The notes below the pieces were generated by a model, which ran no database searches, had not been told where the DNA came from, and saw only the letters and a program-made list of their open reading frames with translations. A stretch of DNA of 64,000 bases from Cenococcum geophilum 1.58. Taxonomy: Eukaryota > Ascomycota > Dothideomycetes > Gloniales > Gloniaceae. Numbering within the stretch: position 1 is the stretch's first letter; every line of letters begins with the position of its first letter. This document shows positions 1 to 10,968 of the stretch, piece by piece. The stretch lies in NCBI GenBank assembly GCA_001692895.1, contig KV748222.1:1417435-1481434 (forward strand). The letters run 5' to 3'. The position numbers and the translations under genes were made by a program.

Positions 1-1246
1 GCTTTATATATAATAATTTACTACTACTACTTCCGCGATCTTCCGCGAGCTTTATAGTATTAAGCAATTACTTTATACGGCGGATTTTATTAAAAAGGTC
101 CTTAGTAGTTCTTACCTATTAAATAAAGTTCTATTAGAAGAGCTCTGCTTATAGGTAGGCTAGGAGATATAAGAACTAAAAGTCTACCTATTATTTAGGA
201 TTAATAAAAGGGGTATATAAAAATAGGTCCTCTAAGTTATATATACGGGCTAGAAAAAAGTTACACCTCTAGTTCTCCTTTATAATAGCCGTATAGTATA
301 TTATAGCGTTATTAAAGCGTCTTACTATAGGGTTCCTAATCTGGTCTTAGACTATAGTCTTAAACTTATCCTATAGTAAAGGACCCTTATTCTTAGTACC
401 TAATTAGTAATAAACTAATTAGGCAATTATCTTTTCTTTTATAAGACTTTTAATGGCCTAGCGCGTACGTTTCTTACAGTTATAGTTAGCGTTATTAACC
501 TTAAATCAGTTCTTAACTGCGGCAATTTACCAGTTAAAATGCTGTTAAGTAGTACCGCTAATATTAGGTAGTAACTTTTTAACTAGGGCGTTAAGATTTG
601 TTTAGCGTATGCGTTCGCTATATAACTTATACTCCTTACTAGAGAGGCGACGGAAGGGCTTTATCAAATTAATAATACTCCGTAAGTTGACTATTTTCTT
701 AGCTAGCTTATCTAGCTCTTTTATATTAGCGGTATTAGGTAGGACGCTAATAACCTTACTAAGCTCCTATTAAGCCTAGATATATAAGTTAAATTAGTTT
801 TTAGTATTTGTAGATATTTAATCGTTTTAAGGTTTAGGAGGTGGCTTAAATACTACTAGTGTACTTCTAGCAGTTTCGTCTATACTAGATCCTAAGGCGT
901 TCTGCGGTTATATCGCTAGCGTATTACTATTAGGTGTAGGCGTTGGTTTTCTTTTTAGAGGTATTATAGAAAAATTAAACCGGCTATCCTCCTAAGTGGA
1001 TTGGTAAGGATTTAAATATAAGGTAAGAATATAGATAGGGAGTCTAATAATAGAACAATAGGGTATATTGTATAGACAGAGACGAATCCTTTAGGCAAAA
1101 AGAAGGAGTCTATATACGAGGTAGGAAGGGTTTTCCCTAGGTATATATAGCGCACGTGCCTTACGGGCGAGTTACCCCTAGGTTGCCCTAGGGTCGCCTA
1201 TACCTTACAGCTATATAACTATTTACTTAGGTTTCACCTAACAAAA
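1..1246 (-). mobile_element. Ty3/gypsy retrotransposon, 5' (gag-side) fragment, RIP-decayed, cut by window edge
   Basis: Read on the minus strand, this stretch aligns end to end with about 57,897-59,110 of the plus strand, which leads into a Ty3/gypsy pol gene. Shared landmarks include the run around 1140-1200 (matching 57,950-58,020) and the run around 880-1020 (matching 58,120-58,270). Differences are mostly C/T and G/A. No frame stays open for more than a few dozen codons. It is therefore the leader and gag-side part of the same family, in the opposite orientation, continuing beyond position 1. Homology to the other copy ends near 1246, just beyond the block matching 57,897. Confidence 0.8.
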
Positions 1247-1597
1247 AGTTTATACATTATTTTTAAGGCTTAGTACTACTAGATAGTATAGATTTTATAG
1301 TACGGCTATAGCCTAGTCCTAATATTAATTTTGTTAAAGTAAAAAAAAAATACGTTATTAAAAGCATAAGCACATATTATATCTTATTAAATAGTTTACT
1401 AATATAGATAAAACTATATAGATATATAGATATCTACTACTTAAAGCTATTACAATACCTAGTAGGTGCAATAGTTAGGTCCTTTCTTAAAAATATCCTC
1501 CCTTAGCCTAGAGTGCCTCCAGTACTACTAGGGGGTAAGCTTTAGGCAGAGCCTTATATAGAGCCTTAGTAGAGCTTTGTATAGAGCTATATACAGG

Positions 1598-1712
1598 CGT
1601 ATAGATATATAGATATACAGATATGTAGATATATAGACATGCAGACGTGTAGATATGTAGATGTGTAGATATATAGATATGCAGACATGTAGACGTGCAG
1701 ACATTCGCACAG
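1598..1712. repeat. Tandem 8-bp microsatellite-like array (agatatgt-type)
   Basis: Degenerate 8-bp units of the form agatatgt/agatatat/agacatgc follow one another. Variation between units is largely C/T and A/G. Two short open frames on the minus strand encode Ile/Tyr/Ser/His-rich peptides that are translations of the repeat and not genes. The flanks 1247-1597 and 1713-1865 are AT-rich and show no recognisable feature. Confidence 0.75.
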
Positions 1713-1865
1713 GCGATCAATTATGGAGATATTTATAGAGACGACTGTATAGGCAATTAATTAATTAATTATATGGGCGTTTATACCGGTGTTTATACCG
1801 GCGATTATAGAACCTTCCTAGTATATTAGTGCTACGTATTAGTAGAGCTTTAGAGCTCAATATAG

Positions 1866-2024
1866 GGCTTTAAGTAGAGCTTTAAGTAGAGCTTTAAGCA
1901 GAGCTTTAAGTAGAGCTTCAAGCAGAGCTTTAAGTAGAGCTTTAAGCAGAGCTTTAAGTAGAGCTTTAAGTAGAGCTTTAAGCAGAGCTTTAAGTAGGGC
2001 TTTAAGTAGAGCTTTATGCAGAGG
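1866..2024. repeat. 12-bp minisatellite, about 13 units
   Basis: The unit gctttaagtaga repeats in register about 13 times. The main difference between units is T versus C at the ninth base (agtaga or agcaga), a transition of the type RIP makes. The downstream 2025-2150 continues as degenerate gagctct/agagctt words. No coding potential is seen. Confidence 0.9.
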
Positions 2025-2293
2025 TTTTATAGAGCTTTAGTAAAGTTCCGTGTAGAGCTCTGTATAGGTCTCCCCCTAAGCTTTATTCCGTAGAGCTCTC
2101 GCGAAGCTCTATGGCTCTATATAGACGCAGAGCTTTCAACTCTATTAAGGCCTATACTATAACCTATAAAGGGCTATAAAGTAAATAATTAAATAGGTAT
2201 ATACTAGATAGAATACCTACCGGTTACAAAGAGGGCTGGTGACGTAGGCGTAAGCGTTTAGCATTAGTGTTTACTGCGCGCCTTAGTAGTATA

Positions 2294-2541
2294 TGTCAGC
2301 CAGGCAGGTATCACGATAGATGACTTAAGCTAGCTGGTACGTAGAGACACAGAATTGAACGATTAATCTGATTGTAAATGTAGCTCTAAAGGGTCTATAT
2401 ATACACGAGAGAAATGTCCGAATAGGCAGAAATGAGTACAGGCAGTAGAGACATATACGAGATATACGAGAGTAGTGCTGATGCTGTCTTGGAGCCCTCT
2501 AGGCTGCAGTCTCAGCAGTAAAGCTACGTCAGCGGCCAACA
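2294..2541 (-). repeat. 3' LTR of the copia element
   Basis: This 248-bp repeat is the 3' LTR because the element reads on the minus strand. It differs from the partner LTR at about eight positions, all C/T or G/A. It is preceded on the left by GTATA, half of the target duplication. Confidence 0.92.
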
Positions 2542-2550
2542 CACCCCCTT
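2542..2550 (-). other. Polypurine tract of the copia element
   Basis: The minus strand reads AAGGGGGTG directly next to the 3' LTR, where plus-strand DNA priming is expected. Confidence 0.75.
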
Positions 2551-2699
2551 AGATCTGGCGTAGAACGTTAGAGCTAGATTACCGGATTAGGCAATTGGGA
2601 TAGACGGGTTGGTGGTGAGCTTTATCAAACGTTAATTGACCAGATATCTAATATCGCGGAGCCCTACTACTTTAACGAATCCTTGGTGATTCTGCTTTG

Positions 2700-4150
2700 A
2701 GAGAGCTTTAGTTAGTCCGTCTGCAGCTATTTTGTTTGTTGGTACCCATTATACAATAAAGCTTCCGTTTTATACCTCTTGGCGAAGCCAGAATTAATGG
2801 ATATCTATATATTGGAGTTTTATAGATACCGTAGGGGTCTCTTTTGTCACGATCCGTACTGACTGCTAATTGTTATAATTAATAATAACGTCCTGTTCTG
2901 GATCGAATCTAATGGCTTTAAAGATCCTAACTATATGCTCGACCTCCTTACCGATGTACAAGAGAGCTAAGAGTTCTGCCTCCATAGTAGACTTAGTAAT
3001 TACCTTTTATCTAGTTGCCTGCCATACTATAGGCCCATTAAATAAGCTTATTAAGAAGCCCTGTAAGCTCCGACGTGTTAGAGCATTATTAGCAAAGCTG
3101 GCATTAGAAGCAGCCTTTAGAACCTAGTTTATCTTATATGGTGTAACCGTAGAGAACTTAAAGGCGAGGTATCTGGTATTATAGAGATAGGTAAGTAATC
3201 TGTTGATCTCCGCAAGATAAGCTGGCGACGGATTTTATAAAAACTCGGCTAGCCTGCTAACAAAAAAGGCGACGTCTGGTTATGTAGTAGATGCTGGATA
3301 TATTACAGAACCTACGCGGCGTTAATATCCTTTCATCTAATTCGGCGTAGCTTCTCCCTTATATGGTGTCAATTCCTAGCCTAATAGTGGTGTAGCTGAT
3401 AGCTTTAGATATTCTAGATGGTATATTAAGACTAGCTTCTTAAGATACTAATCTAGATAGAGCTAGAGCTTTCCCTTTTGTTAATCTCGCACGATACAAG
3501 TATTTAGGAATAACGTGAATTAAGGTATTTGGCGGATCTCGAATCGATCTTATAGCTGCTTTAGGATATCCTCTATCTACTAACGACAGCTTAGGTGTCC
3601 TATAATTAGGATATTGTCGACATAGAAGAATATAAAGATAGGTTTGGTAGGGTGTATATAGAGATATAGCTTATCTAGTACCGCTTTTAAACCCATACTT
3701 TATAGAGTAGCAGATATTTCTAAAAACTACAATTTTAGAGATTTACGTAGTCCGTATATTGCCTTTCTTAGACGGAGAGAGAATCTAGGTGGTAGGTCTA
3801 TACCCTTAGGGGGAATAAGATAGACCTTATCGTCGACTAAGGCATTGATAAAGGCGTTAACGGCGTTAATCTATATAACGTTAAGGTTAAAGCTAGCGAC
3901 GAGAGCGCAAAGTAGACGGAAGGTTCGATAGGCTGCCGTTATAGCTTTAACCTCCTCTTATAAGACTGCTTAAAGGTCTCTATAGATAACTAGACGAGCT
4001 TTAAATCTTATAATAAAGCCGTCCGAATTTTCCTTATACGTAAAGACCTATATAGTAGGAAGTCAATAAACCTTCTTAATTAGCCGTACCTCGTCCTAGG
4101 TTTGTTTTCCTGTTAAGGCCTTTATTTTAATATAAGCAGCTGCTTTAAAC
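2700..4150 (-). pseudogene. copia reverse transcriptase and RNase H, decayed
   Basis: On the minus strand, 3127-2912 gives a peptide with the run TKSTMEAELLAL, the hallmark of copia RNase H (usually TTSTTEAELLAL), preceded by SLQGFLISLFNGPIVW. Farther upstream in element sense, near 3660-3600, is FFYVDNILIIG, the RT active-site box with one catalytic Asp changed to Asn. Many in-frame stops separate the blocks. It is a dead gene identified only by conserved motifs; exact ends are uncertain. Confidence 0.85.
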
Positions 4151-5049
4151 TCTATAGCGTACTTATAATTAAGCATCTCTTTCTATAACTTTGGTGGTGG
4201 TGGAAAGTTATCTTAATATCCGTACGTCTTTATAGTAGTAGTATAGAAAGCGTAAGCCAATAGTGTCGTATCTGGATTGATAATATTATTACCGTCGTTA
4301 ATTTAAACCGCAAAGGCTCGTCGTTATAAATCTTAATTTAGTATATCTTTCTTCTTTACTATAGACCGCTTTTTACGGCCTAAACGTCTCTTACCCCCTA
4401 ATAATAAGCCTGCTATTGTCTAAGGTTTGGAACGAAGTATAGGATCTACAAACGGTGGTTCGGTGACTTTAGTAGATAACTAAGTGGTTAATAATGTCTA
4501 TGGCGTAGATAGTGATCGCTAAGGCGCCGAAGACGCTAATGGTATAGATGGCTCTGGAGTTAGCTCCGGGGTAGGTAGCTAACGGAGTTCTTCTGTTAAG
4601 ATCTGAATGTTTTTTAACATAGGGGTAACGTTAATATTTGCTAAATGCGGCAGTCCTATATCTAGTTTTTCTTTAAAGTTCTCCATCTAGTCTTTGCTAC
4701 TATCTTAAAGATTATCTAGTAGGTTCTAGACTTGCTAAAAACAATCCTTTTAAGCCTATAAGATAATAAGGTGTTCTGGTGTTTTAGGAGATTAATATCT
4801 CTTTAACTTATTAATTCGTATATTATAAGATCGGATAATACGGTTAGTAGTTAGTATCTATATTCTATAGATATTTAACGCTTCTATACTAACGAGATAA
4901 CCTATTTAGGCTTATGGCTCAAACTTTGCCTTCCTAGGAATACCGTGTTTAATAAGCACGTAGGTTAAAGATCCGGCTATATAAAGTCCTGCTAGCCACG
5001 GCTTGCGTTTATATAGCATCTTAAATAGGGTCTTTTAGTTAATAGACTT

Positions 5050-5720
5050 AATAGGAGTTTAATTAAGTAGGAACACTATAAGGAGTATAAACTCGGGCCA
5101 TAGATCTACGGGTAACTTTGCTTTAATAACAGCAGTCCTTACTTATTTAGAAATGGCTCTCCCTAACCTCTCTATAGGTCTATTTTAAGCTAGGGTATAT
5201 AGCGTTAATTGCTTAATAATACCTCCGTTAAGCTAGATAAGGTTCTTTACCCTAACGCCTATACCTTACTCCTTATCTATATACCAAATATAGATACCTT
5301 AAGCATTAAATTTCTTCGCAAATGCTATTATTGATTTAAAGAGTAGGAGTAGTGTCTCTTACTTGTGGTTCTTTATAGGAAAAGCACGGTAGTACTTTAT
5401 ATAGTTATACTAAAAGTAAGCTATATACGTATCTCCATTAAACCCATCTTATTCTATAATAATATTAAAGTAGACGCGTTTAAAGGGGTAGGTCCTTTTT
5501 ACTAATATCCTACGGAATATCTGCTGTGTTATCTTTTTAAGAATATATAGTTTACAAAGTGGTACACCGTATAGAGTCCTTCCTTTATCTATCTTAACTA
5601 CTTTAACCCTATCTACCGCAGTTGGTAGATAATCCACTAACTCTATATTATAGTGTAGTAAGCGCTAATGCTATACTCTATTGTATACTAAGGTCTTAAA
5701 AAACCTGGTAGAGGTAGCGT
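5050..5720 (-). pseudogene. copia integrase core, decayed
   Basis: The minus-strand frame 5637-5449 contains CKLYILKK followed by YPFKRVYFNIII, matching the end of the zinc-binding region and the first catalytic Asp block of copia integrases, where F-D is expected and F-N is found. Frames are broken on both sides. The position upstream of RT in element sense fixes the Ty1/copia order. Confidence 0.7.
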
Positions 5721-6059
5721 AGGCTATAGGAGTAGGTGGTAAGTAGGCAATGGCATTAATAAGGTAGAGATCTCCGTATTCCGTAAGGTTGGCGAATAGG
5801 CTTCCGTTATCCTTATAGCGTAGGTAGTTTATAAATTAGTCTATAATTACTCCAACCCTATAGAGCTTTGCTGCGGATATTAGATTAATATGAAAATAGG
5901 GAGTATATGCTACGTTCCTTAATGTCAGATACTAAGTTAGGCGTTATTTCCCCACCTTAATTGCCAAGTTAATATCACCGTATTTATGGATTTCTGCCCT
6001 AGAATCTCTAGCTGTTGCTGTAGATATACATAGCTTGAGGTTACGGAAGTATCTAATAT

Positions 6060-7260
6060 TGTTACAGAAGTGTGTGTCTGCCATAGTGTTGTACCCCCAG
6101 GCGTTAATTAAAGACAGATCCGGATGTTCCTACGATAATGACGATAAGTAGGATGTTGTTATAGCAGCCGCTGTAGCTTGGGGCCTGTCCAGATCCTTAA
6201 TCTTTTTAGCAGTAGACGAAGCTGTCGGAGACGTCCTTGACCTAGGACCTTCCTTCTTAATCTGCTTAAGTCTTTTATTATAATACTGCTTGTTAGTTAA
6301 GACCTTGAGCTATTCTTAACACTTCCTTAAACACTTATCGTTTGGTATAAAATTTGTACCTTAAAGAGACTGAAACAGTTACTTGTAATTCCTTAACTTA
6401 TAGGGTAAACTATAAGCAAAGCACTTTGCCTTAGGCGATTAAGAAGGTACTAAGGTAGTAGACGTCATAGGATCTGCAGATAGCTGCCCTGAGAGCGTAG
6501 TATAGGCGTTACGTCCCGTATTCGGATGCTTATAGAGGAGGTTAAATTCCTTAATTATTGTCGCCATTTCGAGCTTCTCTAACCTCTTCGCTACCTTCTA
6601 GATAAAGGTATGGTATAGAGCTGGACAGATCTCCTTATAGTCCTGGATAAAGGCTCATATAACGCTGCTTTCCGTTACCTCTATTAACCCTTCCTCTAGC
6701 TCTTCGCCGTTCTATATAATGGTGATATAAAGCTAAAGCTATAACTCCAGTGTCTAACGTTTAGGCCCTTGTTTCCGTTTCTTAAGATCGTCCAATACCA
6801 TTTGCTGTAGCGTAGCTTAAGATAGCTTTGCTACCTTCTTTAGCTGTCTTAAAATCAAATATGGTGTGGTAAGGTTTTTAAAATACCTAGAGAAGTTGGT
6901 GCCTATAGTGGCATGCAAGAGTGCTGCGAACGTGTGGAGCTTCTCTTCCCGCTTTAGGTAGTCTTATTATTAAAGCTTGTAGAGCTTAAAGAGCATTCTC
7001 TATATCTCTAGAGATTGCTAAGGTTGTTCTTGTTAACTTAATAACCCAGGTATAGCTGTTCCAGTAGATGCTGGAGTTGCTGCTAGATCTGCTGCAGGTG
7101 CTGCAGGAGCTGCTGCTGGTGCTACAGGAGCCGCTGCGGGTGCTGCAGGAGCCGCTGCGGGTGCTGCAGGAGCTGCTACTATCGAAGGTATGGCTAGCTC
7201 ATTGTTTTCTTTAATTTCGTTCTCCGTCTTATCTAGGTTAACATAGTCCCAGATCTTCAC
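6060..7260 (-). pseudogene. copia gag region with Ala/Pro-rich tract, decayed
   Basis: The minus-strand frame 7260-7033 starts MKIWDYVNLD and then carries about 40 residues of alternating AAP/APA repeats, encoded by gctgcaggag-like tandem DNA at 7085-7180. The remainder down to about 6060 has only broken frames. It lies just inside the 5' LTR, where gag belongs. The Ala/Pro tract is the only low-complexity protein segment in the element. I take this as element gag and not a host gene. Confidence 0.65.
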
Positions 7261-7486
7261 AAAACTTGCTTCTTGGCGGATAAATTAAAACTATATAGGC
7301 CAGTCTTTCTGGGTTAGCAAAAGAGGGTTTATAGAGTCCTTGGTTGCTATATTGGCTTTTATTTTAAGGTTGCGTAAAGAGACGCGCTTACGCGTAAAGC
7401 ACGCGATATGTCGTGACGAACTATGTTTAAAGAGGCTTAGTGGTAGTCGTTTAGCCACTAAGATCTCCCTAGTGCTTAGAAGGTTA

Positions 7487-7499
7487 CCAGGCTCATAAC
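7487..7499 (-). other. Primer-binding site, complementary to internal tRNA-iMet (half-tRNA type)
   Basis: Directly inside the 5' LTR the minus strand reads GTTATGAGCC. Its complement GGCTCATAAC is the anticodon stem-loop of eukaryotic initiator tRNA-Met, which contains CAT. Copia-type elements are known to prime from a cleaved initiator tRNA at this place instead of its 3' end. Confidence 0.75.
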
Positions 7500-7747
7500 T
7501 GTTAGCTAGGCAGGTATCACAATAGATGACTTAAGCTGGCTGGTACGTAGAGATATAGAATTGAACGATTAATCTGATTGTAAATGTAGCTCTAAAGGGT
7601 CTATATATACACGAGAGAAATGTCCGAATAGGTAGAAATGAGTACAGGCAGCAGAGACATATACGAGATATACGAGAGTAGTGCTGATGCTGTCTTGGAG
7701 CCCTCTAGGCTGCAGTCTCAGCAGTAAAGCTACGTCAGCGGCCAACA
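7500..7747 (-). repeat. 5' LTR of the copia element
   Basis: 248 bp, TGT...ACA, with GTATA immediately to the right (7748-7752). See the element entry. Confidence 0.92.
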
Positions 7748-7802
7748 GTATAAAGGTAGAATTAGGGCCTCTACGGCGATAAATTCCTCTTAAAGTTGCG
7801 CG

Positions 7803-8404
7803 CAGTGTGTCTAACAGTCAGCTAGCTGCGAGCTTCAGCTTTTGTAGCTAACAGACTACGTTAAGTGGGTCGCTCGCTGTCCGCTAACTATTACGCTATC
7901 AGCTAGCTGTCCTAATTAGGCAAGTGGTATAGCTAGCAGAGCCTTTTAGTAGAGCTCTGACTCGGTTTTGGCGCGTGCTGTATTCAACCAAGAGTTCACT
8001 AATCTATAATGATTCTAGCTTAAAGCTAGACTCCATAATTAATTTCCTTAGCTACCAAAGCTTTACGAGAGGCTCTGCACAGAGCTCTACTAAAGGTTCT
8101 GCTAGGAGCTCTGCCAGAGAGGAGCTCCGCCAAGACTCCGCATAGAGCTCTGCCAAAACTCCACATAGAGCTCTACTGAAACTTCACATAGAGCTCTATC
8201 GAAGCTCTGTACGGAGCTCTACCGAAGCTCTGCACCGAAACTCTGCCCGGAGCTCTACCAAAAGCTTTAACTTACCACCAAATCTTACCACCAAGGCAGC
8301 GAGCTGCCAGCTAGCTGCAGTTTTACAGCTAAGCTCGCTGACTGCTTACGTTATAAGCCTCTTGGCAGCGACGCTGTCAGCGACGCTGACTCTTGGACAC
8401 ACTG
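7803..8404. mobile_element. hAT-type non-autonomous element (602 bp) with 8-bp target duplication
   Basis: The ends are inverted copies beginning CAGTGTGTC (left 7803, right read from 8404 inward), about 20-25 bp with few mismatches. The flanks are the identical 8-mer GTTGCGCG (7795-7802 and 8405-8412). An 8-bp duplication and CAGTG-type ends are the signature of the hAT superfamily. The interior has no transposase frame; 7930-8270 is a degenerate array of agctctgc/gagctctacc words. It is a MITE-like derivative moved by a hAT transposase in trans. Confidence 0.88.
7930..8270. repeat. Degenerate agagctctgcc array inside the hAT element
   Basis: Words such as gagctctac, gagctctgcc and aagctctgca recur every 12-20 bp. 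The same GAGCTCT core occurs in the minisatellite flank near 2040-2130, so the two may share an origin. Confidence 0.6.
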
Positions 8405-8412
8405 GTTGCGCG

Positions 8413-9030
8413 TGTATAAGGAGCTAAAGATCTTATAACTTATAGAGTAGGCTTTTCTCTATAATTTGGTATAATTTTTATATCAACAAGTATTATAGGA
8501 GGGTAGATTAATTTCGTTAAAGTTAATAAGGTCTCCATATAGATAAATTCTATTACGCTAATGCGGTTCTCCTAATGAGTCCATGCAGCGGTTCTATAGA
8601 GCGCTATTCTCTTTTTAGAGAAGGAAACCAGCACACTAGGAAAAACCTCTTCCTAGAACTGGCTAGTCGAACAGTATACTACATACAAATACTTCCTCCC
8701 GCTGTTGGTGGACCAGCGTAGCCAATAGCCATGGTTGTACACTGCCAAGCACGCTTTGCGGTCACTAATATCGTAAACTCCCCCTAGCCGTGACCAATAG
8801 TATACCCCGCCCCACTATTGCAGTAAAATAGCGCCCTCACCGACATTCTTTACCGCCCTGTTGCGCACCATACTAAAATCAGAGGTTGGTCGCTCCTATT
8901 GCCGTTAGAAGCCCACGGGCCTATTTTTTAATAGCGCTGGAAGCGCCCTTTAGCCATCTTGATACTGCAGATGGTGGCGCCTGCATACTCTTTTGAGATT
9001 TATGTGGAGAGTAAAAAGCCACAGGAAAGA
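8413..9030. other. Intergenic, no gene seen
   Basis: The first 200 bp are AT-rich decayed repeat. From about 8640 base composition becomes ordinary, marking the edge of the gene island. No open frame with gene-like features was found. Confidence 0.5.
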
Positions 9031-9035
9031 GAGAG

Positions 9036-9126
9036 GGCTGTAGGATTCGCACCTACGACCTCGACGGTCACCACTCCGCTTTGGACTCCCGATAGCACAT
9101 CTTTGCCACTGCGCCATCGCCCCCGG
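9036..9126 (-). tRNA. tRNA-like locus with box A and box B (identity unresolved)
   Basis: On the minus strand a perfect box A (TGGCGCAGTGG) is followed by a box B-like block (GGTGCGAATCC) in a T-arm with stem GTAGG/CCTAC. The acceptor ends GGGGGC and GCCCTC can pair with one wobble. A GACC/GGTC hairpin sits just before the T-arm, like the long variable arm of Ser/Leu tRNAs. I could not fold a clean 5-bp anticodon stem, so the anticodon is not assigned. It may be an intron-containing tRNA, a degenerate tRNA or a tRNA-derived SINE head. Confidence 0.5.
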
Positions 9127-9467
9127 TCTCCTTATATAAACCGTGTTTAGGTTTTCTATAAATCTCGCCAAAGCGCCTCAGACTAAGAAAACGATTACCG
9201 TCCTAAATCAGCTTAGCGGACGGTGCGGATATTCCTATATTCACAATCGATTTCTTGGTCTGAGCTTCTGAGGTAACGGCGTACAAACGAAGCTAATGCC
9301 TGGTACCGTAGTAATAGAATAGTTATGTGCATATCGGAATCTCGTCCACCAGATTGAGACTAGATCAGGGGCGTATCGAATCGTGCATAGCGGCCCATCT
9401 TCCACCTAGATCGGTCTACACGAGTTCGTTCGGCAGCTTGCGTGCCTAGTTATATTTTCCTCTCAAT

Positions 9468-10275
9468 ATGGCTTCTCAAAAGCCCACGATTGTTTTCGTA
9501 TCCGGCGCGTTTCACAAGGTAGAGAGCTATGCTCCAACGACCGATCTCCTCAAGCAGGACGGCTACGACGTAATCGGCGTCACCCTAGCCTCCGTGGACC
9601 AGGACCCCCCACAACCGAATTGGGATGAAGATATAGCAGGAATCCGCAACGCGGCATTGAGTGCTATCAAGGAAGGAAAAGACGTAGTCGCCGTTGCGCA
9701 CTCCTTCGCCGGACTCCCAGTTTCGGACGCCATGAAGGGTCTTTCCAAGGCGGAGAGGGAGAAGGCAGGGCTGAAAGGGGGAGTGGTGCGCTTGGTGTAT
9801 ATCACCGCTGGTGTTATGGAAGTTGGAGGATTTTCGCAGCAGCCGTTCAACGGACAACCGCATCCTTGGATGAGGCTCGAGGTGAGATATCTTTATCGTC
9901 CCCTTTGCCTCAACGCTGATGCCCGCCCTGCAGCCGGACAAGCGCGCCTACATGAAGAGCCCTGAAATTGCGCAAGAGCTCTTCTACAATGATGTCGACC
10001 CGGGAACTGCAAAGGTGGCGGTGAAGGGGCTCAAGAGCCAGTCATATGGGGCTTTCTTGTCAAAGGTTACTTATACAGCTTGGCGTGACATTCCGTCTAC
10101 ATACCTGATTTGTGAAAATGATAAGTGCCTCCCAGTGGAGTTGCAGGAGGCTATGATGGAGACGCCCGGGGCACTGTTTGAGGAGGAACGGTGCAGTGCC
10201 GGGCATAGCCCTTTCTTGAGTATGCCAAGGTTCACAGCGGATGTTATTAGGAGGGCTGCAGGGGAGAAGATTTGA
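9468..10275 (+). CDS. Alpha/beta-hydrolase family protein
   Basis: Two exons, 9468-9881 and 9934-10275, give a 251-residue protein; the 52-bp intron has GTGAGA and CTGCAG ends and keeps frame. The N-terminus MASQKPTIVFVSGAFH begins the first beta strand and oxyanion turn. The nucleophile elbow is AHSFAG with Ser79, the likely acid is Asp201 in ENDKCLP, and the catalytic His229 lies in AGHSPF. This order and spacing fit small single-domain esterase-like hydrolases (AB_hydrolase_6 type). Substrate is unknown. There is no signal peptide, so a cytosolic enzyme is likely. The gene stands alone between the tRNA-like locus and the convergent isocitrate dehydrogenase gene. The AHS in place of GHS at the elbow is common in this subgroup. 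Confidence 0.82.
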
Positions 10276-10283
10276 TTGAGCAT

Positions 10284-10968
10284 GGTGATATTAGGTTAGT
10301 TTAAATAGAGCTAAATCAGTATATAGATTACTTAATTGTAATTAATACTTTATCTCCTAGCCGTCTACTTTTCTTACTGCCTTTAGCCTTTGCTCTATAC
10401 TACCGATTAAGCGCGGTATAAGGCCTTAATTAAGTGTCAGGCCGTAGACTTTTACTTGCCGTGACCGGCTTAGCGCAATGGAGTGTTGTAGTGTTTGAGG
10501 GGTTGGGTTGGCTGCTGCGCGGGATGGTGGGCGCAGCGGGACCATCTGCGTTTCGCGCGATTATGACGGGATTGGGGTTGAAGGTGTGGGGTGAAGAGTG
10601 TGGGGTGTTCTTGCGAGATGGAAAGTAGATATAAGGCATTAGGACGTGAATGCACAGTAGACTATGACAATGAAGAAGACCGTAACGATGAAGTATATCG
10701 TGGCAATGGATTTCCTGCATGCAGGCGCCTATCTTGACTCAGATCGAATTTGTCTTAGCAGGGGCGGTAGTTATAGTAAGAATATTCTACAATTGGCACT
10801 CGCAAAGAAGAAGAAACAGGGACTTGCCAAGCCAGTCCGTAGCTCTTTACAGTCAACCCAATGTTTCCAACGGTTTCTATCATAACGCGTTCTACTGCAG
10901 CCCAGCCGTATATCCCGACATCCGTCTAGATCGTGTAATTCCTGAACATTTCTTTCCGAGCGAAGATT
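10284..10968. other. Intergenic between convergent genes
   Basis: 10,300-10,430 is AT-rich decayed sequence with TA-rich composition. The rest has ordinary composition but only short overlapping frames on both strands without recognisable domains or gene-like starts. It probably holds the 3' UTRs of the hydrolase and of the isocitrate dehydrogenase. Confidence 0.5.

Larger units (their letters stand above)
2294..7747 (-). mobile_element. Complete Ty1/copia LTR retrotransposon, RIP-inactivated
   Basis: Two 248-bp direct repeats (2294-2541, 7500-7747) begin TGT and end ACA and are flanked by the 5-bp duplication GTATA (2289-2293 and 7748-7752). Between them, the minus strand encodes copia-order fragments: gag near 7260, integrase around 5,050-5,700, reverse transcriptase around 3,300-4,150 and RNase H around 2,700-3,130. 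The order integrase-RT-RNase H is that of Ty1/copia, not Ty3/gypsy. The RT box that should read YVDD reads YVDN (near 3611-3628), and an integrase FDII-type motif reads FNII (near 5455-5475). Both Asp-to-Asn changes are G-to-A. Frames are riddled with TAA/TAG. Length 5,454 bp is normal for the superfamily. Confidence 0.93.

Noticed and set aside
1508-1720. Overlapping minus-strand frames with Ile/Tyr/His/Ser repeats
   Set aside because: They are translations of the 8-bp tandem array in two frames, with no start context or homology.
1866-2024. Possible CRISPR-like array
   Set aside because: Units are 12 bp head to tail with no spacers, and the genome is eukaryotic.
7033-7260. 75-codon minus-strand frame rich in Ala and Pro, looking like a small antifreeze-like or structural protein
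   Set aside because: It lies just inside the 5' LTR of the copia element in gag position and on the element's strand; the Ala/Pro run comes from a short tandem DNA repeat.
9563-9941. Minus-strand frames of 95-118 codons under the hydrolase gene
   Set aside because: Antisense shadows of the hydrolase exon, which has clear catalytic motifs on the plus strand.
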